The position numbers and the translations under genes were made by a program. A stretch of 11,689 bases of DNA from Ruminococcus sp. CAG:488. Its GTDB lineage: Bacteria > Bacillota > Clostridia > Oscillospirales > Acutalibacteraceae. A model generated the notes under the pieces. The model was given only the letters and a program-made list of their open reading frames with translations. It ran no database searches and had not been told where the DNA came from. Where the stretch lies: contig HF999649.1 in NCBI GenBank assembly GCA_000434055.1, forward strand, positions 51,499 to 63,187, given 5' to 3'. Of the stretch, positions 5,427-11,689 are shown in pieces; positions within the stretch are counted from its first letter, which is position 1, and each line of letters starts with the position of its first letter.

Positions 5427-7697
5427 TTACAGTTGATTACGGATAATCTTGCCGCTTATAGTCTTCGGTAATTCATCCTTGAATACAACGATTCTCGGAT
5501 ACTTGTAAGGAGCGGTGTGCTTCTTGACGTAGTTCTGAATCTCTTTCTTGAGCTCCTCGGTAGGTTCTGTGCCCTTGGTAAGAACAATGGACGCCTTAAC
5601 AACCTGTCCTCTTACATCGTCGGGAGCAGCGGAAACACCGCACTCAAGAACATAAGGAAGCTCCATGATAACATTTTCGATCTCGAACGGTCCGATACGG
5701 TAGCCGGACGACTTGATAACGTCATCAATACGGCCGACATACCAGAAGTAACCGTCCTCATCTCGCCATGCGATATCACCTGTGTGATAAACGCCGTCGT
5801 GCCAAACCTCGTCTGTTTTTTCCTGATTTCTGTAGTAGCCGAGGAATATTCCGCACGGTACCTTTTCGGAGGTATTGACGCAGATTTCGCCGGTTTCACC
5901 GAGGTCGGCTTCCGTTCCGTCGGGACGGAGAATTTTGATATCGTAGAGCGGTGTCGGCTTGCCCATTGAGCCCGGCTTCGGAGTCATACCCGTGAGGGTT
6001 GCGATTCCGAGGGTCATTTCCGTCTGACCGAAGCCCTCCATAAGCTCAAGTCCCGTAGCATTGTAGAACTGACGGAATACCTCGGGGTTGAGAGCCTCAC
6101 CTGCTGTTGTTGCGTGACGGATAGAAGAAAGATCGTACTTGCCGAGATCCTCTTTTATCATCATTCTGTACATCGTCGGAGGTGCACAGAACGTTGTAAT
6201 ATGATACTTAGCGAACATCGGAAGGATATCCGATGCATCGAAGCGATCGAAGTTATATACAAATACGGCGCCCTCGCAGAGCCACTGTCCGTAGAGCTTG
6301 CCCCAAAGAGCCTTGCCCCAACCTGTGTCGGAGATAGTAAGATGAAGTCCGTCCTTGCTTACGCAGTGCCAGTATTTAGCTGTGATATAGTGACCGAGCG
6401 GATATTTGTAGGAATGGGTTGCGATTTTCGGATAACCCGTTGTGCCCGAAGTGAAGAACATGAGCATCGGATCATTTCCGCACGGTGCGTCCTCCTCACG
6501 TCTGTAGCGTCTTGAGAACAGGCAATATTCGCTGTCGAAGTTATGCCAGCCTTCACGCTCGCCGCCGACGATGATCTTGTTTACGAGAGTATGTGTCTTT
6601 GAATCGGCGATATCAACCTGATGGGCTGTGTCGCCGTCAGCCGTACAAAGAATTGAAGTAACGCCTGCCGCCTCAAATCTGTACTCAAAATCGTGGTCAA
6701 CAAGAAGGTTCGTAGCAGGAATTGCAATTGCGCCTATCTTATGCAGGCCGAGGATAGCAAACCAGAACTGATAGTGACGCTTGAGAACAAGCATGACTCT
6801 GTCACCCTTCTTGATACCGAGCGACTTGAAGTAGTTAGCCGCCTGAGCCGAATGTTCTTTAACATCCTTGAATGTGAAGATTCTCTCTGTCTTGTCACGG
6901 TCAACATGAACAAGAGCACGCTTATCGGGTGATTTCTTAGCAATCTTATCAACGATATCAAAGGCAAAGTTAAATTCGTCCTCGTGATTGAAGTCGATTG
7001 AAACAAGGTTGCCGTTCTCGTCCTCGGTTGCGTCGATAAACTTCTCGCAAACGTAGCTGCCCTTAGCCTTAACGCCCATAACAGCTCTTTCATGCAAAAT
7101 ATTCTGAACAGGCTCGTCACTTGCCATAACCATTGCAAGGAAAAGACAGTCTCTGCCGTCAATGGCTATCATTCCGTGAGGAGTTGACGAGTTATAGTAG
7201 ATGCTGTCGCCCTCGTGAAGGATCTCTTCGTGATTGCCGACTCTTACCTTAAGAGTACCGCTGATAACGAGGTCAAATTCCTGACCGCTGTGAGTTGTAG
7301 TGTGAATCGGTTTATTTTCAAGCTCTGCATCATACTCATATCTAACCCAGTACGGTTCGGAGAGCTTTTTTCTGAATTTCGGCGCAAGGTTCTGAATCTC
7401 GATTCCGTTTTCACTGGCGGTAACCTGACCCTTGCCCTTTCTTGTGACGGTGTATGATGAAAGTACGGCGCTGTGACCTTCAAGAAGATCCGTAATGCCG
7501 ATGTCAAACGCAAGCGCACATTTGTGAATAAATGTGAACGGGAGATCTACCGTTCCGCTCTCATAAAGTCTGTAGGTTTCAACAGAGACCTCGGTCTTTT
7601 CCGCCATCTGTTCAACGGTAAAGGCACATATGTCTCTCATTTCGTGGATACGTTCCGCCACTTCATAAAGCTGGTTTGTTTCTGTTTGATTTGACAT
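5427..7697 (-). CDS. HTH-cupin regulator fused to AMP-forming acyl-CoA synthetase
   Basis: One continuous 756-residue protein with three parts. Residues ~10-72 are an XRE-type helix-turn-helix (CAFTVEQMAEKTEVSVETY, then LYESGTVDLP). Residues ~115-195 are a cupin barrel with possible metal ligands His132, His136, Glu140 and His174. Residues ~235-756 are an acyl-CoA synthetase with the ATP loop FFTSGTTGYPK (414-424), GFGQTE (555-560), YHTGD (637-641), SSGYRIGPFEIE (663-674) and catalytic Lys750 in PKTISGKI. The synthetase part resembles medium-chain/ACSM-type enzymes, which activate short, medium or aromatic acids to CoA esters using ATP (AMP + PPi). The ATG at 7697 has CGGAGG 8 bases upstream; the frame extends to 7850 only through the T-box terminator. 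It is controlled by a T-box reading an Ile codon, which suggests 2-methylbutyrate or another branched acid as substrate (inference). HTH-cupin and synthetase are more usually separate genes, as I recall. Confidence 0.93.
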   Translation of the reverse strand: MSNQTETNQLYEVAERIHEMRDICAFTVEQMAEKTEVSVETYRLYESGTVDLPFTFIHKCALAFDIGITDLLEGHSAVLSSYTVTRKGKGQVTASENGIEIQNLAPKFRKKLSEPYWVRYEYDAELENKPIHTTTHSGQEFDLVISGTLKVRVGNHEEILHEGDSIYYNSSTPHGMIAIDGRDCLFLAMVMASDEPVQNILHERAVMGVKAKGSYVCEKFIDATEDENGNLVSIDFNHEDEFNFAFDIVDKIAKKSPDKRALVHVDRDKTERIFTFKDVKEHSAQAANYFKSLGIKKGDRVMLVLKRHYQFWFAILGLHKIGAIAIPATNLLVDHDFEYRFEAAGVTSILCTADGDTAHQVDIADSKTHTLVNKIIVGGEREGWHNFDSEYCLFSRRYRREEDAPCGNDPMLMFFTSGTTGYPKIATHSYKYPLGHYITAKYWHCVSKDGLHLTISDTGWGKALWGKLYGQWLCEGAVFVYNFDRFDASDILPMFAKYHITTFCAPPTMYRMMIKEDLGKYDLSSIRHATTAGEALNPEVFRQFYNATGLELMEGFGQTEMTLGIATLTGMTPKPGSMGKPTPLYDIKILRPDGTEADLGETGEICVNTSEKVPCGIFLGYYRNQEKTDEVWHDGVYHTGDIAWRDEDGYFWYVGRIDDVIKSSGYRIGPFEIENVIMELPYVLECGVSAAPDDVRGQVVKASIVLTKGTEPTEELKKEIQNYVKKHTAPYKYPRIVVFKDELPKTISGKIIRNQL

Positions 7698-7741
7698 AAT
7701 TTTTACCTCCGTAATGTACCGGCACCGATTTCGGATAAAAC

Positions 7742-7783
7742 AAAAAATCCGTCCCAAAGTCCTTAGAACTTTGAGACGGATTT
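7742..7783 (-). terminator. Intrinsic terminator of the T-box leader
   Basis: On the minus strand AAATCCGTCTCAAAGT (7783-7768) pairs with ACTTTGGGACGGATTT (7760-7745) in a 16-bp stem with one G-U pair and a 7-base loop, followed by a run of six T's counting the stem end. It starts seven bases after the T-box core, so the antiterminator and terminator are mutually exclusive, as expected for transcription attenuation. Confidence 0.93.
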
Positions 7784-8033
7784 GATAATCCGCGGTACCA
7801 CTCAAATTGCGATCTGCTATTGCTTCTCGCCTCTCTGCAGGATCTGACAATCCCTCAACACTGACGCAGTTGTCACGGGAGAAACTACTGTTGTTTCATC
7901 TCTCCGGCTCGGAAGTGATGGGTTTTACATTCATCTCGCTATCGGCTCGCACCAAACGCCGACTCTCTGAAAGGACATAAACGCAACCGTCTTCGTCACA
8001 GCTTTTGTTTCAACAGGTTATTTGTACCTGTTG
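7742..8033 (-). promoter_or_regulatory. T-box riboswitch leader, specifier ATC (isoleucine)
   Basis: On the minus strand this leader has the T-box hallmarks in order. They are CAGAGAG and GGTGCGAG of stem I (a distal hairpin with GTCGG/CCGAT); a specifier region ending CCCATCACTTCCGAGCC; a further stem GGAGA...TTTCTCC; the T-box core AGTGGTACCGCGG (7802-7790); and an intrinsic terminator that competes with the antiterminator. By position, just before ACTTCCGAG, the specifier codon is ATC at 7919-7917, i.e. isoleucine. Uncharged tRNA-Ile would bind through its anticodon and its free NCCA end and let transcription continue into the HTH-cupin-synthetase gene. T-box identity is very sure; the codon assignment is good but rests on alignment by eye. 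An additional hairpin (CAACAGGT/ACCTGTTG, 8033-8011) lies at the presumed 5' end of the RNA. Confidence 0.93.
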
Positions 8034-8039
8034 CGGTAC

Positions 8040-8068
8040 ATTATAAGATAGTTTTCTTGATTTTTCAA
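8040..8068 (-). promoter_or_regulatory. Sigma-A promoter of the T-box transcript
   Basis: TTGAAA (8068-8063), a 17-base spacer and a perfect TATAAT (8045-8040) form a near-consensus vegetative promoter. The predicted start is near 8033, exactly where the first leader hairpin begins. The -35 sits inside an inverted repeat TCTTGA-AAAA-TCAAGA (8070-8055), which could be an operator. Confidence 0.88.
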
Positions 8069-8078
8069 GAGATTATTT

Positions 8079-8107
8079 GTAATATCAACATTACATTTTG
8101 TAATGTT
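8079..8107. promoter_or_regulatory. Palindromic TGTAATGTT sites, candidate operator
   Basis: AACATTACA (8087-8095) and TGTAATGTT (8099-8107) form a perfect 9+9 palindrome with a 3-base centre. A third related half-site, TGTAATAT (8079-8086), lies alongside and itself pairs with ATTACA (8090-8095). The cluster sits 11 to 39 bases upstream of the -35 of the T-box promoter and overlaps the stop of the upstream gene. Without a T-run after it, it is a poor terminator. It is a candidate site for a regulator, possibly the HTH domain encoded just downstream (inference). Confidence 0.5.
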
Positions 8108-10604
8108 ACGCCGTTACAACGGAATTTGCCTTTTGCAGTCCGTATTTCTTGATAGCGTCCTCACGCATCTTGTATTTCAAAATCTTGCCGGCAACATTCA
8201 TCGGGAACTCGGTCACAAAGTCAATATACTTCGGCACCTTGTGCTTTGCCATGTGCGAAAGAACGTAGTCCTTCATCTCCTGCTCGGTCATGGTCTCGCC
8301 CTCCTTGAGGATAATGCAAGCCATGATTTCCTCGCCGAGTCCCTCATCGGGAACGCCGATAACCTGAACGTCCTTGACCTTCGGGTGAGTATAGATAAAC
8401 TCCTCGATTTCCTTGGGGTAGATATTCTCGCCGCCGCGAATAATCATATCCTTAAGTCTGCCCGTGATTCTGAAGTTACCCTCCGGAGTGCGGCATGCAA
8501 GGTCGCCTGTATGAAGCCAGCCGTCCTTATCAATTGCGCTTGCCGTAGCCTTCGGCATTTTGTAATAGCCCTTCATGATATTGTAGCCTCGGGCAACGAA
8601 CTCGCCCGTTACATTGTCGGGGCACTCAAGACCCGTATCGGGATCGACGATTTTACATTCAATTTTTGGAAGCGGATGACCGACCGTCGCAACACGGTCC
8701 TCCAAGGGATCATCCGTGCTGCTCATTGTACAGCCGGGAGAGGATTCCGTCTGACCGTAAACAATTGTGATTTCGGTCATGTGCATCTTATCGACAACCT
8801 CACGCATCTTTGAAATCGGGCACGGTGAGCCTGCCATGATACCGGTTCTCATGTATGAAAAATCCGTCTTTTCAAAGTCGGGGTGCTGGAGCATTGCAAT
8901 AAACATTGTCGGAACGCCGTGGAAAGCCGTTATGCGCTCGGAATTGATACATGCAAGTGAAGATTTCGGTGAGAAATAAGGCAACGGAAGTGCCGTTCCG
9001 CCGTGTGTCATAATTGCCGTCATGGCAAGAACCATGCCGAAGCAATGGAACATCGGAACATGAATCATCATTCTGTCCGCCGTTGAAAGATCCATTCTGT
9101 CGCCGATGCACTTGCCGTTGTTTACAACATTATAGTGCGTCAGCATAACTCCCTTGGGGAAGCCCGTTGTGCCCGAGGTGTACTGCATGTTGCAGACATC
9201 GTCCTTTCTGACGAGAGAAGCCATTCTGTAGACCTCCTCGACAGGAATCTCTCCGGACCTGTCAACTGCCTGCTCCCATGTCATACAGCCCTGCTGTTCA
9301 TAACCGACAGTAACAATATTTCTCAAAAACGGCAGCCTCTTTGCGTGGAGCTTTTCGCCGCTCTTTGTGTGCTCCAGCTCGGGGCAAAGCTCAGCCATGA
9401 TCTCATCATAGTGCGAATCTCTGTAGCCTTTTATCATAATAAGCGTATGAGTGTCTGACTGCCTAAGCAGGTACTCGGCCTCATGGATTTTATAGGCTGT
9501 GTTCATCGTAACGAGAACTGCACCGATTTTGGTCGTTGCCCAGAATGAAATATACCACTGCGGAACATTGGTTGCCCAAACGGCAACATGAGAGCCTGCC
9601 TTGACGCCCATTGCGATAAGCGCTCTTGCAAAGGTATCAACGTCATCACGGAACTGTGCATAAGTCCTTGTGTAGTCAAGCGTTGTATATTTGAATGCAA
9701 GCTGATCGGGAAATTCCTCAACCATTCTGTCAAGAACCTGCGGAAAAGTTTCCTCAATAAGCTCCTCTTTTTTCCATACAAATTTGCCTGTATGGGTCTT
9801 GTTATAGTAATACTTTTTCTTGTTTGTTTCGTCTTTAACGGTCTCCATATAGCTCTCATAGTGGGTCAAAATGATTTCGAGATCGTCAATTGACTTGAAC
9901 CATTCGGGATTCCATTCAACCGAAACAAAGCCGTTATAATTGATTGAACCGAGAGCGTTCATCATATCCTTAATAGGCATTGTGCCCTCGCCGATGAGGG
10001 TATGCTCCCCTGCTTTTTCTGCATCGGTCAGGTGAACAAGCTTAACATATGCACCGAGGTTGGTAATCGTCTTTTCCGAATCCTCGCCTCCGACGAAGTA
10101 GGTTTCGTACATGTTCCAGTCCGCGCCGATAAAGTCGCTTGCGAAGTAGTTCATCAAGTCGCAAAGTCTTGTTGTGTCGGCAAAAATTCCCGTCGTTTCA
10201 ACAAGCACGATTACGTTATGCTTTTCGCCCTCTGCTATTGCCTTGCCGATGAACTCTATCGCCTTGTCGTAAGCGTCCTCGCCGCCCTCGACATAAAGCT
10301 TTATATAGGGGACGTTGATATTGCTTGCCACGGCAATTGCCGAATTCATTTTTTCAACATTTTCGTCCGAGGTGTCGGCGGCATTGCAGTTTGAGTTTAT
10401 GCAAACGATGCTCTTTTTTGAGTTAATGAGCTTTCTTTTGGTTGAAGAAGCCATGTCGGGGTTGAACGGTGAGGTTCTGCCAGAGAACATCGGGTCTCGA
10501 AAATCGTGAATCTCGATTCCGCCGTATTTCAGCTCGTCCGCCATATTGAGAAACTCATCAAGACTTTTATTCTTGTGGAATTTTGTAGAAAAAGCTAATT
10601 TCAC
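8106..10604 (-). CDS. TIM-barrel sugar isomerase-like domain fused to acyl-CoA synthetase
   Basis: One continuous 832-residue protein. Residues 1-~250 are a sugar phosphate isomerase/epimerase (xylose isomerase-like, AP endonuclease 2) TIM barrel. Plausible metal ligands are Glu136 (VLVETTG), Asp162 (GADWN), His191 (VKLVHLTD) and Glu230 (VSVEWNP). After a charged, Tyr/Lys-rich linker (~255-285), residues ~285-832 are an AMP-forming acyl-CoA synthetase. It has YTSGTTGFPKG (475-485), VYGQTE (615-620), WLHTGD (696-701), RGGENIYPKEIEEF (723-736) and catalytic Lys807 in MNVAGKILK. The synthetase part looks closer to ACSF2/FadD-type enzymes than to the second synthetase of the locus. The start is GTG (10604-10602) with GAGGAGGG six bases upstream, two bases after the LeuA-like stop, so the two are cotranscribed. 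No ribosome site precedes the synthetase part, so the fusion looks genuine. Substrates of both halves are unknown; a branched or hydroxylated short-chain acid is a guess from context. Confidence 0.9.
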   Translation of the reverse strand: MKLAFSTKFHKNKSLDEFLNMADELKYGGIEIHDFRDPMFSGRTSPFNPDMASSTKRKLINSKKSIVCINSNCNAADTSDENVEKMNSAIAVASNINVPYIKLYVEGGEDAYDKAIEFIGKAIAEGEKHNVIVLVETTGIFADTTRLCDLMNYFASDFIGADWNMYETYFVGGEDSEKTITNLGAYVKLVHLTDAEKAGEHTLIGEGTMPIKDMMNALGSINYNGFVSVEWNPEWFKSIDDLEIILTHYESYMETVKDETNKKKYYYNKTHTGKFVWKKEELIEETFPQVLDRMVEEFPDQLAFKYTTLDYTRTYAQFRDDVDTFARALIAMGVKAGSHVAVWATNVPQWYISFWATTKIGAVLVTMNTAYKIHEAEYLLRQSDTHTLIMIKGYRDSHYDEIMAELCPELEHTKSGEKLHAKRLPFLRNIVTVGYEQQGCMTWEQAVDRSGEIPVEEVYRMASLVRKDDVCNMQYTSGTTGFPKGVMLTHYNVVNNGKCIGDRMDLSTADRMMIHVPMFHCFGMVLAMTAIMTHGGTALPLPYFSPKSSLACINSERITAFHGVPTMFIAMLQHPDFEKTDFSYMRTGIMAGSPCPISKMREVVDKMHMTEITIVYGQTESSPGCTMSSTDDPLEDRVATVGHPLPKIECKIVDPDTGLECPDNVTGEFVARGYNIMKGYYKMPKATASAIDKDGWLHTGDLACRTPEGNFRITGRLKDMIIRGGENIYPKEIEEFIYTHPKVKDVQVIGVPDEGLGEEIMACIILKEGETMTEQEMKDYVLSHMAKHKVPKYIDFVTEFPMNVAGKILKYKMREDAIKKYGLQKANSVVTA

Positions 10605-10606
10605 AA

Positions 10607-11689
10607 TTAACCCTCCTCATATGCTATCTTGTTCAGTGCGCTGACGTATGCACGGATACTTGCGCCGATGATATCTGTTGAAATGCCTGTTCCGGAATAG
10701 AGCTTGCCGGTCGAGCTTCTGAGCTTAACGAGCGCGTGACCCATAGCCTCACGTCCCTCCGTAACCGCCTTGATCTGGAAATCGTCCAGCTCATAGTGAT
10801 GGCCGATGATCTGCTCAATTGCGAGGAAAGCGGCATCAATCGGGCCGTCGCCGACGCTCACGCCGCTGATCTCGGTGCCGTTCTTGACGAGCTTGATGTT
10901 AGCGGTTGCGGTGATAATGTTGCCGCTGTTGATAACGTAGCTGCCGATCGAATAGATTGACGGAACCTGCAAAGCCGAGGAAGCGATAATAGCTTCAAGC
11001 TCTTTTGTTCCGACGAAATCCTTCTTTACCGCAACACGCTTGAAGGCTTCGTAAACGTTTGCGTTATCCTCCGGAGAAAGGTCGTAGCCTATCTTTTTGA
11101 CCGCCTTGACAACAGTTGCGATCGTATCGTTCTTATCGAGAGTGAGGGTCTCGCTGTCCTCATTCACACCTGTTTCAAAAGGTGTATTCTCGCTCTTGGA
11201 GGTGTTGAGCATTCTCTTTATCTGACCCGTTACTCGACGTATCTCGGTCGTCCTTATCTTGCTCGAAACCTTTATCGAATCACCTCTGAGTGTGAATATC
11301 TTCGCGATTTTTTCAACCGTCGGGAAATTGAAGTTATCTGCCGTGACCTTGACCTGCGTTGCGCCCGCTTCGATTGCGGCGAATGCGGAAGCCGAAGCCA
11401 TGTTCATTGAGTCAACGACCTCAACGCCGAGAGTGACATCCTTAGCCGACGGAACGTTCTCGAAAATGTCGGAGATAAATCCGCCGAACTCCGACGGAAA
11501 CATTGTGCCCTCGGAATCACAAACGGTAACTCTCGTTGCGCCTGCCTTTATCGCGTCGCTGATTGCCTGATAAAGGAACGGACTTTCGGCTCTTACCGCG
11601 TCCTCGGCAGAGAATTCAATATTGTCGGTGTACTTCTTGCATTCGGAGATGAGCTCAGTAACCATGCCCATGACAACCGGCGGCTTTTT
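10607..11689 (-). CDS. LeuA-like protein with lost active-site residues, N-terminus beyond window
   Basis: The frame is open to base 11689, so the N-terminal part is missing; the ATG at 11671 is internal. Positions here count from that Met. The visible part aligns by eye with the 2-isopropylmalate/citramalate synthase family: IEFSAEDAVR (18-27), EAGATQV (101-107), a linker/subdomain (to ~230), then a full LeuA regulatory domain (VPSIYSIGSYVINSGN to the end). The metal-binding HxHND expected after strand LGV reads EVVDS (84-88). The NGIGERAGN loop is replaced by ADNFNFPT (111-118). The SGIHQDG loop reads TGVNED (167-172). The catalytic histidines are thus absent, so it is probably not an active synthase. 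It may instead sense a branched-chain amino acid through the regulatory domain, or partner an active LeuA (inference). It leads into the TIM-barrel synthetase gene two bases downstream. Confidence 0.88.
   Translation of the reverse strand, partial: KKPPVVMGMVTELISECKKYTDNIEFSAEDAVRAESPFLYQAISDAIKAGATRVTVCDSEGTMFPSEFGGFISDIFENVPSAKDVTLGVEVVDSMNMASASAFAAIEAGATQVKVTADNFNFPTVEKIAKIFTLRGDSIKVSSKIRTTEIRRVTGQIKRMLNTSKSENTPFETGVNEDSETLTLDKNDTIATVVKAVKKIGYDLSPEDNANVYEAFKRVAVKKDFVGTKELEAIIASSALQVPSIYSIGSYVINSGNIITATANIKLVKNGTEISGVSVGDGPIDAAFLAIEQIIGHHYELDDFQIKAVTEGREAMGHALVKLRSSTGKLYSGTGISTDIIGASIRAYVSALNKIAYEEG

Noticed and set aside
7698..7850. N-terminal extension of the HTH-cupin-synthetase frame
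   Set aside because: These bases are the T-box core, terminator and ribosome site; the ATG at 7697 has a good Shine-Dalgarno and starts the HTH domain.
8087..8107. Palindrome as intrinsic terminator of the LeuA-like/TIM-synthetase operon
   Set aside because: The stem is AT-rich and no T-run follows on the minus strand; an operator or other role fits better, though a weak terminator is not excluded.
8103..8813. Plus-strand open frame of 236 codons
   Set aside because: It lies opposite the C-terminal synthetase domain with all expected motifs; no ribosome site or domain supports it.

Overview
The window reads as chromosomal DNA of an anaerobic clostridial (Firmicutes) bacterium, most likely a gut or rumen Oscillospiraceae/Ruminococcus-type organism. 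The signs are a ferredoxin-linked 2-oxoacid oxidoreductase, a T-box leader, strong AGGAGG-type ribosome sites, moderate GC and short palindromic repeats of a kind familiar from this group. The taxonomic call is inference. Every convincing gene is on the minus strand, so transcription runs from the high-coordinate end to the low end.

Layout in transcription order: (1) 11689-10607, a LeuA-like protein open at the window edge, whose visible active-site histidines are gone although its C-terminal regulatory domain is intact. (2) 10604-8106, two bases downstream, a fusion of a sugar-isomerase-like TIM barrel with an AMP-forming acyl-CoA synthetase. (3) 8107-7698, a regulatory region: a 9+9 palindrome, a near-consensus sigma-A promoter and a T-box leader with antiterminator, terminator and a specifier that reads ATC (isoleucine). 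(4) 7697-5427, the gene it controls, a single polypeptide joining an XRE-type HTH, a cupin and a second acyl-CoA synthetase. (5) 5426-4974, a gene-free stretch of palindromic repeats, including two 102-bp units whose hairpin stems differ by compensatory changes. (6) 4973-1, a tightly packed operon: P-loop ATPase, then the delta (2x[4Fe-4S]), alpha, beta and gamma subunits of a branched-chain-type 2-oxoacid:ferredoxin oxidoreductase (VOR), a nitrilase-superfamily hydrolase, and a branched-chain aminotransferase (ilvE) cut by the window start.

Working model (inference): the locus makes branched-chain amino acids from exogenous branched short-chain acids. The synthetases activate an acid such as 2-methylbutyrate, isobutyrate or isovalerate to its CoA ester. 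VOR, run reductively with ferredoxin and CO2, carboxylates it to the 2-oxoacid, and IlvE transaminates it to Ile, Val or Leu. This reductive carboxylation route is established physiology in rumen bacteria. An isoleucine T-box on the activating enzyme is what a biosynthetic (starvation-induced) role would need, and argues against simple amino-acid fermentation. The most novel parts are the Ile T-box on an HTH-cupin-acyl-CoA synthetase fusion, the second synthetase fused to a TIM barrel, the catalytically degenerate LeuA paralogue, and the covarying tandem hairpins.
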